This document shows, piece after piece, positions 52,518-61,522 of a stretch of 64,000 nucleotides of DNA. The stretch comes from Clostridiaceae bacterium OM02-2AC. GTDB lineage: Bacteria > Bacillota_I > Bacilli_A > Erysipelotrichales > Erysipelotrichaceae. The notes under the pieces are model-generated. The model saw nothing but the letters and a program-made list of their open reading frames with translations, was not told the DNA's origin and searched no databases. Within the stretch, counting starts at the first letter, position 1; each line of letters starts with the position of its first letter. The stretch spans positions 1-64,000 of the forward strand of contig QULU01000025.1 of NCBI GenBank assembly GCA_003481775.1, written 5' to 3'. The translations under genes and the position numbers were made by a program.

Positions 52518-55145
52518 ATGAACAAAACATATAAAATAGAAGGGATGCACTGCTCAGCCTGTGCCGCCTCGGTAGAGAACATATTGAAGCGGCAGCCTGC
52601 GGTAGAGGACGCCGCTGTAAATCTGGTCATGGAGGAAGCTGTGATCAGCATTGCGGATGGTTTCGATGAAAAAGCGGCTATGCAGGCTGTGGAAAAGGGC
52701 GGTTTTCATATGAAGGAGCGTGCTGCAGCCAAGCAGCAGACCTATCGTGTAGAGGGTATGCATTGTGCGGCCTGCAGTGCGGCTGTAGAGCGGGTGTTAA
52801 ACCGCTTTGAGGAAATCGAGCAAGCCAGTGTGAATCTGGTAATGAATACGGTGAGCATCACCTTTACGAAAAAGAATGTTGAGGCTTGGGCAACAGCAGT
52901 GGAAAAGGCCGGCTTTACCCTGCTGGAGGAAGCAATGAAAACATATCGCATTGATGTGGAGGGCATGACCTGTTCCTCCTGCAGCGCAGCGCTGGAGCAT
53001 GCATTGAAAAAAGCGGAGGGAATATCCGCTGTCAGCATCAACCTTGTCACCAATATGGCAATCGTGGATGCAGACCCGCACAAAATCAAGCTGTCGGAAA
53101 TTCTGGCAATCATTCAGAATACCGGCTATCACGGAACGCTTCATGTGGAGCGACAGGAAGAAGCTGAGAAAAAGGACTATGAAGCTGTAAAAATTTATAC
53201 CACGCTGGTTCTGGCTTTTATCCTGCTGTATATCGGTATGTCACATATGCTGGGCAATATCCGGCTGCCACTGCCCGATCTCATTCATTATGATACGCAT
53301 CCGTTTAATTTCGCTTTTATTCAGTTTATTCTCGCAACAGCGATTCTTATTCTGGGACGTCATTTCTTTACCAGAGGAGGTAAGGCTTTATTTCACAAGG
53401 CACCGAATATGGACACACTGGTGGCGGTTGGTACGGGGAGTGCCTATCTGTATTCGCTGTACTCCCTGTTTTCCATTCTGCAGGGCAATCTGCATGCGGT
53501 GCACAGTCTGTATTTTGAATCTGCCGGTGTTGTTGTAGCGCTGGTGCAGTTTGGAAAGCATCTGGAAAGTATTTCCAAGAAGAAATCCACAGGGGCAATC
53601 TCTGCGCTGCTGCAGCTGCGTCCAAGCAATGCGACATTGCTGCGGGATGGCAAAGAGGTGGAAATTCAGGTAGAGGAAATCACGGTCGGTGATCTGCTTG
53701 TGGTAAAGCCGGGAGAGCATATTCCGGTGGATGGTGTATTGAAAAAGGGGCATGCGAGTGTGGATGAAAGCATGCTGACGGGGGAAAGTATGCCGGTTTC
53801 CAAGCAGCAGGGGGATGCTCTGATTCAGGGGACGATTGCATTGGATGCCAGAATCGTTATGGAATGCAATGCGATCGAAGAGGATACCACACTTGCGAAA
53901 ATCATCCGTATGGTGGAGGAGGCACAGGGCAAAAAAGCGCCGATTGCACGTATTGCGGATAAGATTTCCCTGTATTTTGTACCGACGGTTATGGCGATTG
54001 CCTTTGTGGCAGCACTGCTCTGGTATCTTTCCACACAGGACTTTGCCTTTGCACTGACGATCTTTGTCAGCGTGCTGGTCATTGCCTGTCCGTGTGCGCT
54101 TGGTCTTGCAACACCGACTGCCATCATGGTGGGAACCGGAAAGGCTGCACAGTTTGGTATCTTTATGAAAAGCGGGGAGGCGCTGGAAACAGCGAGCGGT
54201 ATCGATACGATTGTGTTCGATAAAACAGGAACACTGACAATCGGAAAGCCGGTTGTAACCGATATGGCAGCTGATGATGAGCAAAAGCTGCTTTCGATTG
54301 CGGCATCTCTGGAGGCAGGAAGTCGTCATCCACTGGCAACGGCTATTCTGGAAAAAGCGAAGGAAGAACATATCAGCGGTTCGGCATTAACACATATTGA
54401 AACGCACAACGGACGCGGACTCAGCGGCGAGTGGAACGATGTGACCTGGTATGCGGGCAGCCGCACATTTCTGGAGCTGGCAGGAGCTTCCTGTGAGGAA
54501 TATGCTGCGCAGGAGCTGGCATGGCTGAAGCAGGGGAAAACAGTTGTCTGGATTGGAACATCCGCTCATATTTATGGGATTATCGCGATTGCAGATCAGC
54601 TGAAGCCGCAGACAAACGATGTGATACGCCGTCTTCGTGAACAGCAGATCGATGTAGTCATGCTGACAGGAGATAATAAAATAACAGCGGCAGCGATTGC
54701 GGAAGCTGCAGGAATTGACCATGTGATTGCACAGGTGCTTCCCGATCAAAAGGGAGAGGAAGTCAAAAAGCTGCAGGCACAGGGGAAAATCGTTGCCATG
54801 GTTGGAGATGGCATCAATGATGCGGTGGCGCTGATACAGAGTGAGGTTGGCATCGCCATCGGAAGCGGCAGTGATGTTGCGGTGGAAAGTGCTGATATCG
54901 TTTTAGTCAAGGATAATATTCAGGACGTGGAAACGGCCATTCGTTTATCTAAGGCTGTCATACGCAATATCAAGCAGAACCTGTTCTGGGCGTTCTTCTA
55001 CAATACGCTGGGGATTCCAATCGCAGCAGGTGTGCTACATCTGTTTGGCGGTCCGCTGCTGTCTCCGGTATTTGCCGGTGCTGCGATGGCTTTCAGCTCC
55101 GTGAGCGTCGTCAGCAACGCGCTTCGTCTTCGTAATTTTAAATAA
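52518..55145 (+). CDS. copA: copper-exporting P1B-type ATPase with three metal-binding domains
   Basis: 875 residues. Three N-terminal heavy-metal domains carry GMHCSAC (C12, C15), GMHCAAC (about residue 80) and GMTCSSC (about 150); most Firmicute CopA proteins have one or two. Membrane helices follow from about 225. Other motifs are VDESMLTGES (actuator), CPC in VIACPCALG, the phosphorylated aspartate in DKTGT, the HP of SRHPLA, and GDGINDAVAL. It pumps Cu(I) out of the cytoplasm. It is co-transcribed with csoR. No terminator is clear after the stop. Confidence 0.96.
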   Translation: MNKTYKIEGMHCSACAASVENILKRQPAVEDAAVNLVMEEAVISIADGFDEKAAMQAVEKGGFHMKERAAAKQQTYRVEGMHCAACSAAVERVLNRFEEIEQASVNLVMNTVSITFTKKNVEAWATAVEKAGFTLLEEAMKTYRIDVEGMTCSSCSAALEHALKKAEGISAVSINLVTNMAIVDADPHKIKLSEILAIIQNTGYHGTLHVERQEEAEKKDYEAVKIYTTLVLAFILLYIGMSHMLGNIRLPLPDLIHYDTHPFNFAFIQFILATAILILGRHFFTRGGKALFHKAPNMDTLVAVGTGSAYLYSLYSLFSILQGNLHAVHSLYFESAGVVVALVQFGKHLESISKKKSTGAISALLQLRPSNATLLRDGKEVEIQVEEITVGDLLVVKPGEHIPVDGVLKKGHASVDESMLTGESMPVSKQQGDALIQGTIALDARIVMECNAIEEDTTLAKIIRMVEEAQGKKAPIARIADKISLYFVPTVMAIAFVAALLWYLSTQDFAFALTIFVSVLVIACPCALGLATPTAIMVGTGKAAQFGIFMKSGEALETASGIDTIVFDKTGTLTIGKPVVTDMAADDEQKLLSIAASLEAGSRHPLATAILEKAKEEHISGSALTHIETHNGRGLSGEWNDVTWYAGSRTFLELAGASCEEYAAQELAWLKQGKTVVWIGTSAHIYGIIAIADQLKPQTNDVIRRLREQQIDVVMLTGDNKITAAAIAEAAGIDHVIAQVLPDQKGEEVKKLQAQGKIVAMVGDGINDAVALIQSEVGIAIGSGSDVAVESADIVLVKDNIQDVETAIRLSKAVIRNIKQNLFWAFFYNTLGIPIAAGVLHLFGGPLLSPVFAGAAMAFSSVSVVSNALRLRNFK

Positions 55146-55347
55146 GCCTATCCCAGACAGTAATGTATACAAAGGATGCGGATACATTGTCCGGAAGGAG
55201 GCTGCTGTCGTTATGGTTTACAAGGTCAGACTTTGAAAAATCAACATTGTGTACAAATTTTCTTGTTTTTCTGCAGAAAATGAAAATTTTAAGTGAAAAA
55301 GACAGTGAGATATAGTACAATAATCTTAATGAAAATTGAGGTGTACT

Positions 55348-55986
55348 ATGGACTATAAAATTATTATATTGGCCGTTGTTATTACGATCGTTCTGATTGT
55401 CGGCACACAGGTATGGAAGCAGAGCATTTTAAAGAAGCTGCTGAAGCATATGCAGCAGGGTGATTTCGATGCGTATTTCAAGCTTCTGGATTCCCTTCCC
55501 TGCAAGTATTTCTATCCTCCGTTCAACCGCGAGTATATGCGCTTAAACGGCTATATTATGAAAGCGGATAAGAAAAAAATCGAGGAGTGCTTTGATTTGA
55601 TCCTGAGCATGCGGATGAATAAAAAGCAGGAGCTGGATGTTGTCATTAAGGCATTTTATTACTATCTGGATGAAGACAGCAGGAAGAAGTGTAAAACGCT
55701 GCTGGAACGTATGAAAAAGATTGCGGATGAGAGCATAACGCAGGAATGCCAGGTTATCTACGATATCCTTCTGGAGGAAAAGACCAGTTATATCGATGAT
55801 ATGGAAGAGCAGCTGAAAAATGAGGAGCTGCAGGAAGCACAAAAGGGAATGTTCCACTACATGCTGGCACTGCAGTACAGCTATTTGAAGGATGAAAAGA
55901 AGAAGAAGGAGCATCTGCAGGCGGCGTCAAGGGATCTTAAGGGAACTCCGTATGAGATGAAAATTAACCAGTTGATGAAAAAATAG
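55348..55986 (+). CDS. membrane-anchored helical protein, unknown
   Basis: 212 residues from ATG 55348 (TTGAGGTG upstream). One N-terminal membrane segment (about residues 3-20; IIILAVVITIVLIVGTQVW) is followed by a charged all-helical cytoplasmic region resembling TPR-like repeats (HMQQGDFDAYFKLLDSL, then AKKGMFHYMLALQYSYLKDEKKKKEHLQAA). I recognise no named family. It is monocistronic with TACAAT about 30 bases upstream as a -10. A scaffold or adaptor role is possible but not shown. Confidence 0.75.
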   Translation: MDYKIIILAVVITIVLIVGTQVWKQSILKKLLKHMQQGDFDAYFKLLDSLPCKYFYPPFNREYMRLNGYIMKADKKKIEECFDLILSMRMNKKQELDVVIKAFYYYLDEDSRKKCKTLLERMKKIADESITQECQVIYDILLEEKTSYIDDMEEQLKNEELQEAQKGMFHYMLALQYSYLKDEKKKKEHLQAASRDLKGTPYEMKINQLMKK

Positions 55987-56239
55987 GATAGGTGCTATTT
56001 GTGTATCTCACTTATTTTAGGTAAAAGTGATAGAGAGATTTCTTAAATGTCGGATACAGTCATTTCTGAAGTCTCTTTTTTTACATTGCGTGACAGAAAA
56101 CTATATCAACGCTTAGGGACATGCGGATAGTCTCCAGTTCCTATTGTATTTGTGAGCAATTTGCAGAAAGCTTTACCAACAAACTACATTCTGAATACGT
56201 TTCGGACATGATGAAAAAATATAAGAACGCATATCAATC

Positions 56240-56640
56240 ATGTATTTAGAGAAAAAGAAGTTGATAAAGAGAACAACACGCAAAAAAGCTGTGGGTGTTA
56301 AGCAGCCTATGGCTTTGTATACGTTGGGCGGCTGGCATATTGACAGCTGTGTACCAGACTGTATTCAGCCAAAGGGTTTATCCAACACTGAAGAAAAGGC
56401 GGCAAACCTTTTATACTTTCTTCGTAAGGATATCCGTTCACTGCCAGATGCAAACGAATAGCAGCACGGTTTCTGGAATTTATAAATAAGAATACTGCCT
56501 TGCCGCATAATGGTGAAACAATTAGGAGTGATTGCGCAACGGTTACCATCACACGGATGGTTGCTGAATCTAAGCCAGAAGAAAAGGAACTCAGGATATC
56601 ACTGATTATGGATTTTTCAATGAAGCATTGATATTTTACG
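56240..56640 (+). pseudogene. possible broken gene of unknown family
   Basis: A reading frame of 73 codons (ending EEKAANLLYFLRKDIRSLPDANE, stop at 56461) is followed in another frame, without a stop between, by AARFLEFINKNTALPHNGETIRSDCATVT and on to about 56627. Joined across a frameshift near 56455-56460 these read as one soluble, charged protein. There is no ribosome site at the start. I recognise no family; remnant status is a guess from the joined reading. Confidence 0.3.
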
Positions 56641-56694
56641 AATCATCCTGCATATGAGCTGCTATATTCAGAAGGCATCTTAATAATAGAGAAT

Positions 56695-56720
56695 ACTGTC
56701 AGGAATTGGCAGTTTTTTCT
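56695..56720 (+). terminator. short hairpin terminator before nrdA
   Basis: ACTGTC pairs (one G-T) with GGCAGT across a 7-base loop, then six T. Confidence 0.6.
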
Positions 56721-56751
56721 TAGGCATTTAAGTTGCGTGAACATGCCCAAT

Positions 56752-56778
56752 CCACCTATACTAATACAAGATAGGTGG
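56752..56778 (+). promoter_or_regulatory. hairpin masking the nrdA ribosome site
   Basis: CCACCTAT (56752-56759) and ATAGGTGG (56771-56778) form a perfect 8-bp stem with an 11-base loop; the right arm is the AGGTGG ribosome site for ATG 56786. Confidence 0.65.
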
Positions 56779-56785
56779 TATGTGT

Positions 56786-59302
56786 ATGAAGATACAGAAA
56801 AGAGACGGAAAACTTCAGGAATTTGAAGGAGAAAAGATTGCACAGGCAATCAGGAAAGCATTCCGCAGTACCGGAACAAGTATAGAAGAAGCGGTATTGA
56901 AGGATATGATTGAAGATATTACAACGGTGGCGGCAGCGGACGGCGCACAGCTGAGTGTTGAGGTCGTTCAGGATTTAGTCGAGGAAAAACTGATGCAGCA
57001 TCAGTTTTATAAGGAAGCAAAAAATTATATTCTGTATCGTCAGAAGAGAACGGAAGCAAGGCAGGTTGTGCATGATCTTGTACATGCACTGCAAAATGAA
57101 GACCTTTACAGCATATTAGTAGATATTCAGCAGCAATATCCGGATGAGGTGTATGATCTGCGTCATCTGCTCATGAAATTTCATTCCTTTTTGAAAGCGG
57201 ATATGGGCAGTGATGAACGGCTGCGAATGCTGATCAAGGCAAGTGTTGAACTGATTCGTAAGGAGGCTCCGAAATGGGAATATATCGCTTCCCGTTTTCT
57301 TTCCTATCAGCTGCATGAGGAAATCAGTGCCCGCATGCAAAAGCTGGAGCTTCCCGTATTCAGCAAAAAACTGAAGTATCTGGAGGAACAGGGCTATTAT
57401 GGTGATTATATCCGTAAGGCCTACAGCGATGCGCAGATAGATGAGCTGGGGGCCTATCTGAAGGATGAGCGTGACTATCTGTTTACCTACAGCGGTCTGG
57501 AGCTTGTCAAGAAACGGTATCTGATGTGCTCCCATGCCCATGAGGTTTTGGAAACCCCGCAGGAGATGTTTATGGGAATCGCCATGCATCTGGCAATGCC
57601 GGAGCAGGAGCGAATGTACTGGGCAAAGCAGATATACGATATTCTCTCGCAGCTGCAGGTAACCATGGCGACACCGACCATGTCCAATGCCCGCAAGCCG
57701 TATCATCAGCTTTCCAGCTGCTTCATTGACACGGTAGAGGATACCTTAAACAATATTTACAAGAGTGTGGATAATTTTGCACAGGTTTCCAAATACGGCG
57801 GCGGTATGGGGCTGTACTTTGGTAAGGTTCGGGCAAACGGCAGTGATATCCGTGGCTTTGAAGGAGCCGCAGGCGGTGTGATTCGCTGGATCAAGCTTGT
57901 CAACGATACGGCAACCGCAGTTGATCAGCTGGGTGTTCGTCAGGGAGCAGTCGCCGTCTATCTGGATGCGTGGCATAAGGATCTCCCCGAATTTTTGAAT
58001 CTGAGAACCAACAACGGGGATGACCGTATGAAGGCACATGACGTGTTTCCGGCTGTCTGTTATCCGGACTTGTTCTGGAAACTGGCGAAAGAGGATTTGA
58101 ATGCAATCTGGTATCTGATGTGTCCGCATGAAATCCATAAGATCAAGGGCTATCATCTGGAGGATTTCTATGGTGAGGAATGGGAAGAGCGCTACTTTGA
58201 TTGTGTGCAGGATCCGCGGGTGCCGAAGCGATCGATGGTACTGAAGGATCTGGTGCGTCTGATTCTGAAATCAGCTGTGGAAACCGGTACACCGTTTACC
58301 TTTAACCGTGATCATGTGAATCGTATGAATCCAAACGCACATGCCGGTATGATTTACAGCAGTAATCTCTGTACGGAAATCGCGCAAAATATGAAGGCGC
58401 TAAAGCTGGAAGAGAGCCGTATTGTAGAGGTTGACGGAGAAACTGTAGTGGTCAATGAAAGTAAGCCCGGAGATTTTGTCGTCTGCAATCTGGCGAGTCT
58501 GTCACTGGGAAATATCGATGTAAGCAATGCAGAAGAGCTTTCCCATATCATCCATGTGATCGTGCGTGCGCTGGATAATGTAATCGATTTGAATTATTAT
58601 CCGATACCCTATGCGAAAATAACAAACCGCAAATACCGCCCGATCGGGTTAGGTGTCAGCGGCTATCATCATATGCTGGTAAAGCAGGGTCTGCGGTTTG
58701 AGTCCGAGGAGCATCTGCAGTTTGCGGATACCCTTTTTGAAAAAATCAATTACTATGCGATTCAGGCAAGCACTGCATTGGCGAAGGAAAAGGGCAGCTA
58801 TTCGATGTTTGCGGGAAGCGATTGGCAAAGTGGCGCCTATTTCACAAAGCGCGGCTATGCATCCGACGCATGGAACCGTCTGTCACAGCAGGTTTGTGAG
58901 CAGGGTATGCGGAATGCATGGCTGATGGCGATCGCGCCGACAAGCTCTACCTCCATCATCGCCGGAACAACAGCCGGAGTGGATCCGATTATGAATAAAT
59001 ATTTTCTGGAGGAAAAAAAGGGCAGTATGATTGCCCGGGTTGCACCGGATTTGGACGCAAGAACCTTCTGGCTGTATAAGAACGCCCATCTGATCGATCA
59101 GGAATGGGTTGTGCGTTCTGCCGGTATCCGACAGCGTCATATCGACCAGGCACAGTCTGTCAATCTGTATATCACCAATGAATTTACTCTGCGTCAGGTT
59201 CTGATGCTGTATATTCACGCATGGGAATATGGGGTGAAAACCATATATTATGTTCGCAGCAAATCATTGGAAGTAGAGGAATGCGAATCCTGCGCATCGT
59301 AG
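56786..59302 (+). CDS. nrdA: ribonucleotide reductase alpha subunit with ATP-cone
   Basis: 838 residues from ATG 56786; ATG 56780 is only one base from the AGGTGG site. A complete N-terminal ATP-cone (KIQKRDGKLQEFEGEKIAQAIRKAF, to about residue 90) gives dATP overall-activity control. The catalytic domain has a cysteine in HQLSSCF, NLCTE (about 525), a cysteine in VVCNLAS, and the C-terminal redox pair C-E-S-C. It reduces ribonucleotides using a radical supplied by NrdB. nrdB follows after 12 bases. The ATP-cone is unusual beside nrdI, which normally goes with class Ib NrdEF. Confidence 0.95.
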   Translation: MKIQKRDGKLQEFEGEKIAQAIRKAFRSTGTSIEEAVLKDMIEDITTVAAADGAQLSVEVVQDLVEEKLMQHQFYKEAKNYILYRQKRTEARQVVHDLVHALQNEDLYSILVDIQQQYPDEVYDLRHLLMKFHSFLKADMGSDERLRMLIKASVELIRKEAPKWEYIASRFLSYQLHEEISARMQKLELPVFSKKLKYLEEQGYYGDYIRKAYSDAQIDELGAYLKDERDYLFTYSGLELVKKRYLMCSHAHEVLETPQEMFMGIAMHLAMPEQERMYWAKQIYDILSQLQVTMATPTMSNARKPYHQLSSCFIDTVEDTLNNIYKSVDNFAQVSKYGGGMGLYFGKVRANGSDIRGFEGAAGGVIRWIKLVNDTATAVDQLGVRQGAVAVYLDAWHKDLPEFLNLRTNNGDDRMKAHDVFPAVCYPDLFWKLAKEDLNAIWYLMCPHEIHKIKGYHLEDFYGEEWEERYFDCVQDPRVPKRSMVLKDLVRLILKSAVETGTPFTFNRDHVNRMNPNAHAGMIYSSNLCTEIAQNMKALKLEESRIVEVDGETVVVNESKPGDFVVCNLASLSLGNIDVSNAEELSHIIHVIVRALDNVIDLNYYPIPYAKITNRKYRPIGLGVSGYHHMLVKQGLRFESEEHLQFADTLFEKINYYAIQASTALAKEKGSYSMFAGSDWQSGAYFTKRGYASDAWNRLSQQVCEQGMRNAWLMAIAPTSSTSIIAGTTAGVDPIMNKYFLEEKKGSMIARVAPDLDARTFWLYKNAHLIDQEWVVRSAGIRQRHIDQAQSVNLYITNEFTLRQVLMLYIHAWEYGVKTIYYVRSKSLEVEECESCAS

Positions 59303-59314
59303 AAGGGAGAACTT

Positions 59315-60358
59315 ATGAGTGATTTAATACGAAAGCCTCTGTTTAATGAACACGGGGATTGCGAGGTCGGAAAGCGCCGCATGATCAATGGCAATACGAC
59401 CAATCTGAATGATTTTAATAATATGAAGTATACCTGGGTGTCCGACTGGTATCGTCAGGCGATGAATAATTTCTGGATTCCTGAGGAAATCAATCTGAAT
59501 CAGGATGTGAAGGATTATCGTCGACTGCGTGAGGCAGAGAAAACGGCCTATGACAAAACCTTGTCCTTTCTGATTTTTCTGGACTCTATCCAAACAGCGA
59601 ATCTGCCGAACGTAGGAGAATATATTACGGCAAATGAAGTGAATCTGTGTCTGACGATACAGGCCTTTCAGGAGGCAGTTCACTCGCAGAGCTATAGCTA
59701 TATGCTGGATTCCATCTGTTCTCCGCAGGAACGCAGCGATATACTGTACCAGTGGAAGGATGATGAACGCCTGTTGAATCGAAATAAATTCATCGGTGAT
59801 TTATATAATGATTTCCAAACGCATAGAGACGGCAAACATCTGATGAAGACGATGATGGCGAATTATATCCTGGAGGGTATCTACTTTTATTCCGGCTTTA
59901 TGTTCTTCTATAATCTGGGGCGTATGGGGAAAATGCCTGGCTCTGTACAGGAAATTCGCTATATCAACCGCGATGAAAACACACATCTCTGGCTGTTTCG
60001 TTCCATGATTCTCGAGCTGCAGAAGGAGGAGCCACAGCTGTTTACGGACGATCTGATTGCGGAATATAAGGAAATGCTGCGCCATGGCGTTGAGGAGGAA
60101 ATCCGCTGGGGAGAATATGTTATAGGAAATCATATCGAGGGACTGACGATGGAAATGGTATCCGATTATATTCATTACCTGGGAAATCTTCGCAGTAATT
60201 CTCTTGGCTTTGGCTCTTTGTATGACGGCTTTGAAAATGAACCGAAATCTATGGAATGGGTGTCTATGTATGCAAATGCCAATCTGATTAAGACCGATTT
60301 CTTTGAAGCACGTTCCTCTGCCTATGCGAAAAGCAGTGCATTGGTGGATGATCTGTAA
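59315..60358 (+). CDS. nrdB: ribonucleotide reductase beta subunit
   Basis: 347 residues. Metal ligands are all present: D90, E120, H123, E187, E221 and H224, and the radical tyrosine is Y127 (EAVHSQSYSYML, with the Y four residues after H123 as in Y122 of E. coli). The complete set rules out the metal-free (class Ie) type. It makes the tyrosyl radical for NrdA. A GAAGGGAG ribosome site precedes it. A terminator follows at 60402; nrdI lies beyond it. Confidence 0.95.
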   Translation: MSDLIRKPLFNEHGDCEVGKRRMINGNTTNLNDFNNMKYTWVSDWYRQAMNNFWIPEEINLNQDVKDYRRLREAEKTAYDKTLSFLIFLDSIQTANLPNVGEYITANEVNLCLTIQAFQEAVHSQSYSYMLDSICSPQERSDILYQWKDDERLLNRNKFIGDLYNDFQTHRDGKHLMKTMMANYILEGIYFYSGFMFFYNLGRMGKMPGSVQEIRYINRDENTHLWLFRSMILELQKEEPQLFTDDLIAEYKEMLRHGVEEEIRWGEYVIGNHIEGLTMEMVSDYIHYLGNLRSNSLGFGSLYDGFENEPKSMEWVSMYANANLIKTDFFEARSSAYAKSSALVDDL

Positions 60359-60401
60359 GCGAAGGCGTGAGAATATCTGCATAGCATAGCTATTCGAGAA
60401 T

Positions 60402-60452
60402 AAAGAGGATTTTATACGGCTTTCGCTTCTATCGTAGGAATCCTCTTTTCTT
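60402..60452 (+). terminator. terminator of nrdA-nrdB
   Basis: AAAGAGGATT pairs perfectly with AATCCTCTTT across a 27-base loop that itself has weak pairing, followed by TCTTA. Confidence 0.75.
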
Positions 60453-60707
60453 ATATGATAGCAGTAAAAAGCCATCAATATAGGGATAACAGCAGACTTG
60501 TCTGGACTGTGACAGGAAAGCTGGCAGGCAATGCGGGAGGAGTGATTTCCTGAAAACAAGCTATGAAAGCACATCCCTTCTGGACACTTCTGTAGCATGT
60601 GCGAAACAGCGGATACCATATAGCAGCCATGTAGAGCTGTTGATAATATAAAATATTCCTATTATTTGATTTCCTTCAGAGATTTTAGAGGCTGTCGGGC
60701 ATCAGAA

Positions 60708-60736
60708 TTGCTTTGACTGTTAGCCTGTGGTAATAT
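60708..60736 (+). promoter_or_regulatory. candidate nrdI promoter
   Basis: TTGCTT (60708-60713), 17-base spacer, TAATAT (60731-60736), 29 bases upstream of the start. It shares the segment TAGCCTGTGGTA with the padR promoter. Confidence 0.5.
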
Positions 60737-60764
60737 TCAGACAGACAAACAAGGAGGTCATGTT

Positions 60765-61115
60765 ATGAAATACGTATATGCATCCAGAATGGGAAAAACT
60801 GAAAAATTGATAGGAAAGCTTGCGCTTGACGCAATGAAAATAGAAAACGGTACAGAAACAGCAGAAGGTGATTATATTTTATTCACTTATACCGATGGCA
60901 ATGGTGTCGTACCGAACATCGTGGAAAGCTTTCTGGAAAACAACGCCGATCGCTTAAAGGGTGTTGTAGCTGGAGGAAGCAGAGAACGTCATGCCGCAAC
61001 CTTTGGCTGGGCAGGTGATGTTATCTCAAAAAAATACAATGTCCCATGTCTGTATAAGGTTGACGGTGAGGGCAGCGAAGAGGATGTTGAGATATTAAAA
61101 CAGCTTATTCAGTAA
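60765..61115 (+). CDS. nrdI: NrdI-like flavodoxin for ribonucleotide reductase
   Basis: 116 residues, normal NrdI size. The flavin-binding segments are FTYTDGNGVVPNIVESFLENN and AGGSRERHAATFGWAGDVIS; the phosphate loop is atypical (ASRMGKTEKL). NrdI supplies an oxidant to build the Mn(III)2-tyrosyl radical cofactor of class Ib beta subunits. The gene has its own promoter and terminator although it serves the nrdAB operon 400 bases upstream. A CAAGGAGGTC ribosome site precedes it. The pairing with an ATP-cone NrdA is unusual. Confidence 0.85.
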   Translation: MKYVYASRMGKTEKLIGKLALDAMKIENGTETAEGDYILFTYTDGNGVVPNIVESFLENNADRLKGVVAGGSRERHAATFGWAGDVISKKYNVPCLYKVDGEGSEEDVEILKQLIQ

Positions 61116-61150
61116 GCGATGCCCGTCGTTTGTAATCGAGGACAAGCGTA

Positions 61151-61197
61151 AGATCAGAAGGTCTACAGCAAAATTATGCTGCTTCTGATCTTTTTTT
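61151..61197 (+). terminator. terminator of nrdI
   Basis: AGATCAGAAG pairs perfectly with CTTCTGATCT; an inner ACAGCA/TGCTG pair extends the hairpin; seven T follow. Confidence 0.85.
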
Positions 61198-61416
61198 ATT
61201 ATATAGGAACCGCAGGATTACGAAGCATGAAGCATGGAATTGCAGAATATAACAGGGAAAATGCAAAAACAGAAAATGGGATCGCAGCCTTCCTATATGC
61301 AATCATGGAAATGGCTGTTGAGGAAGCAAACCGTGATCAGAGCTTTAACAAGTGCAGGAGGTAGTTTGCTATGCGAAATAGGCGTTTTAAGGCAAAGTCA
61401 GATGCTGTTCATACAA

Positions 61417-61430
61417 TCGAAACGTTTTCG
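61417..61430 (+). promoter_or_regulatory. cre-like site upstream of ldh
   Basis: TCGAAACGTTTTCG matches 11 of 14 positions of the CcpA consensus, with a five-base dyad CGAAA/TTTCG around CGT. It lies about 95 bases before the ldh start. CcpA activation of lactate dehydrogenase is common in Firmicutes. Confidence 0.35.
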
Positions 61431-61522
61431 GTCATTTTTCTTCCACTTTTTCAAGGTGCGTGGTATATTGTGGTTAGATATGGGTAACATATAGTGACAA
61501 CCCATGCAAAGGAGGCTTCACA

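Larger units (their letters stand above)
55987..56785. other. long intergenic region before nrdA
   Basis: About 800 bases, the longest gene gap in the window. It holds a probable broken gene (56240-56640), a terminator (56695-56720), and a hairpin over the nrdA ribosome site (56752-56778). I do not see a NrdR box. Confidence 0.45.
60359..60764. other. intergenic region between nrdB and nrdI
   Basis: About 400 bases with the nrdAB terminator at 60402-60452 and the nrdI promoter near its right end. No gene is seen. Confidence 0.5.
61116..61522. other. intergenic region between nrdI and the first ldh
   Basis: About 400 bases with a strong terminator (61151-61197) and a cre-like site (61417-61430). 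A 45-codon frame (61229-61364, MKHGIAEYNRENAKTENG...) looks protein-like but has no ribosome site and may be chance or a remnant. Confidence 0.45.

Noticed and set aside
61176..61364. 62-codon frame downstream of nrdI
   Set aside because: Its start lies within the nrdI terminator and there is no ribosome site; the inner ATG also lacks one.
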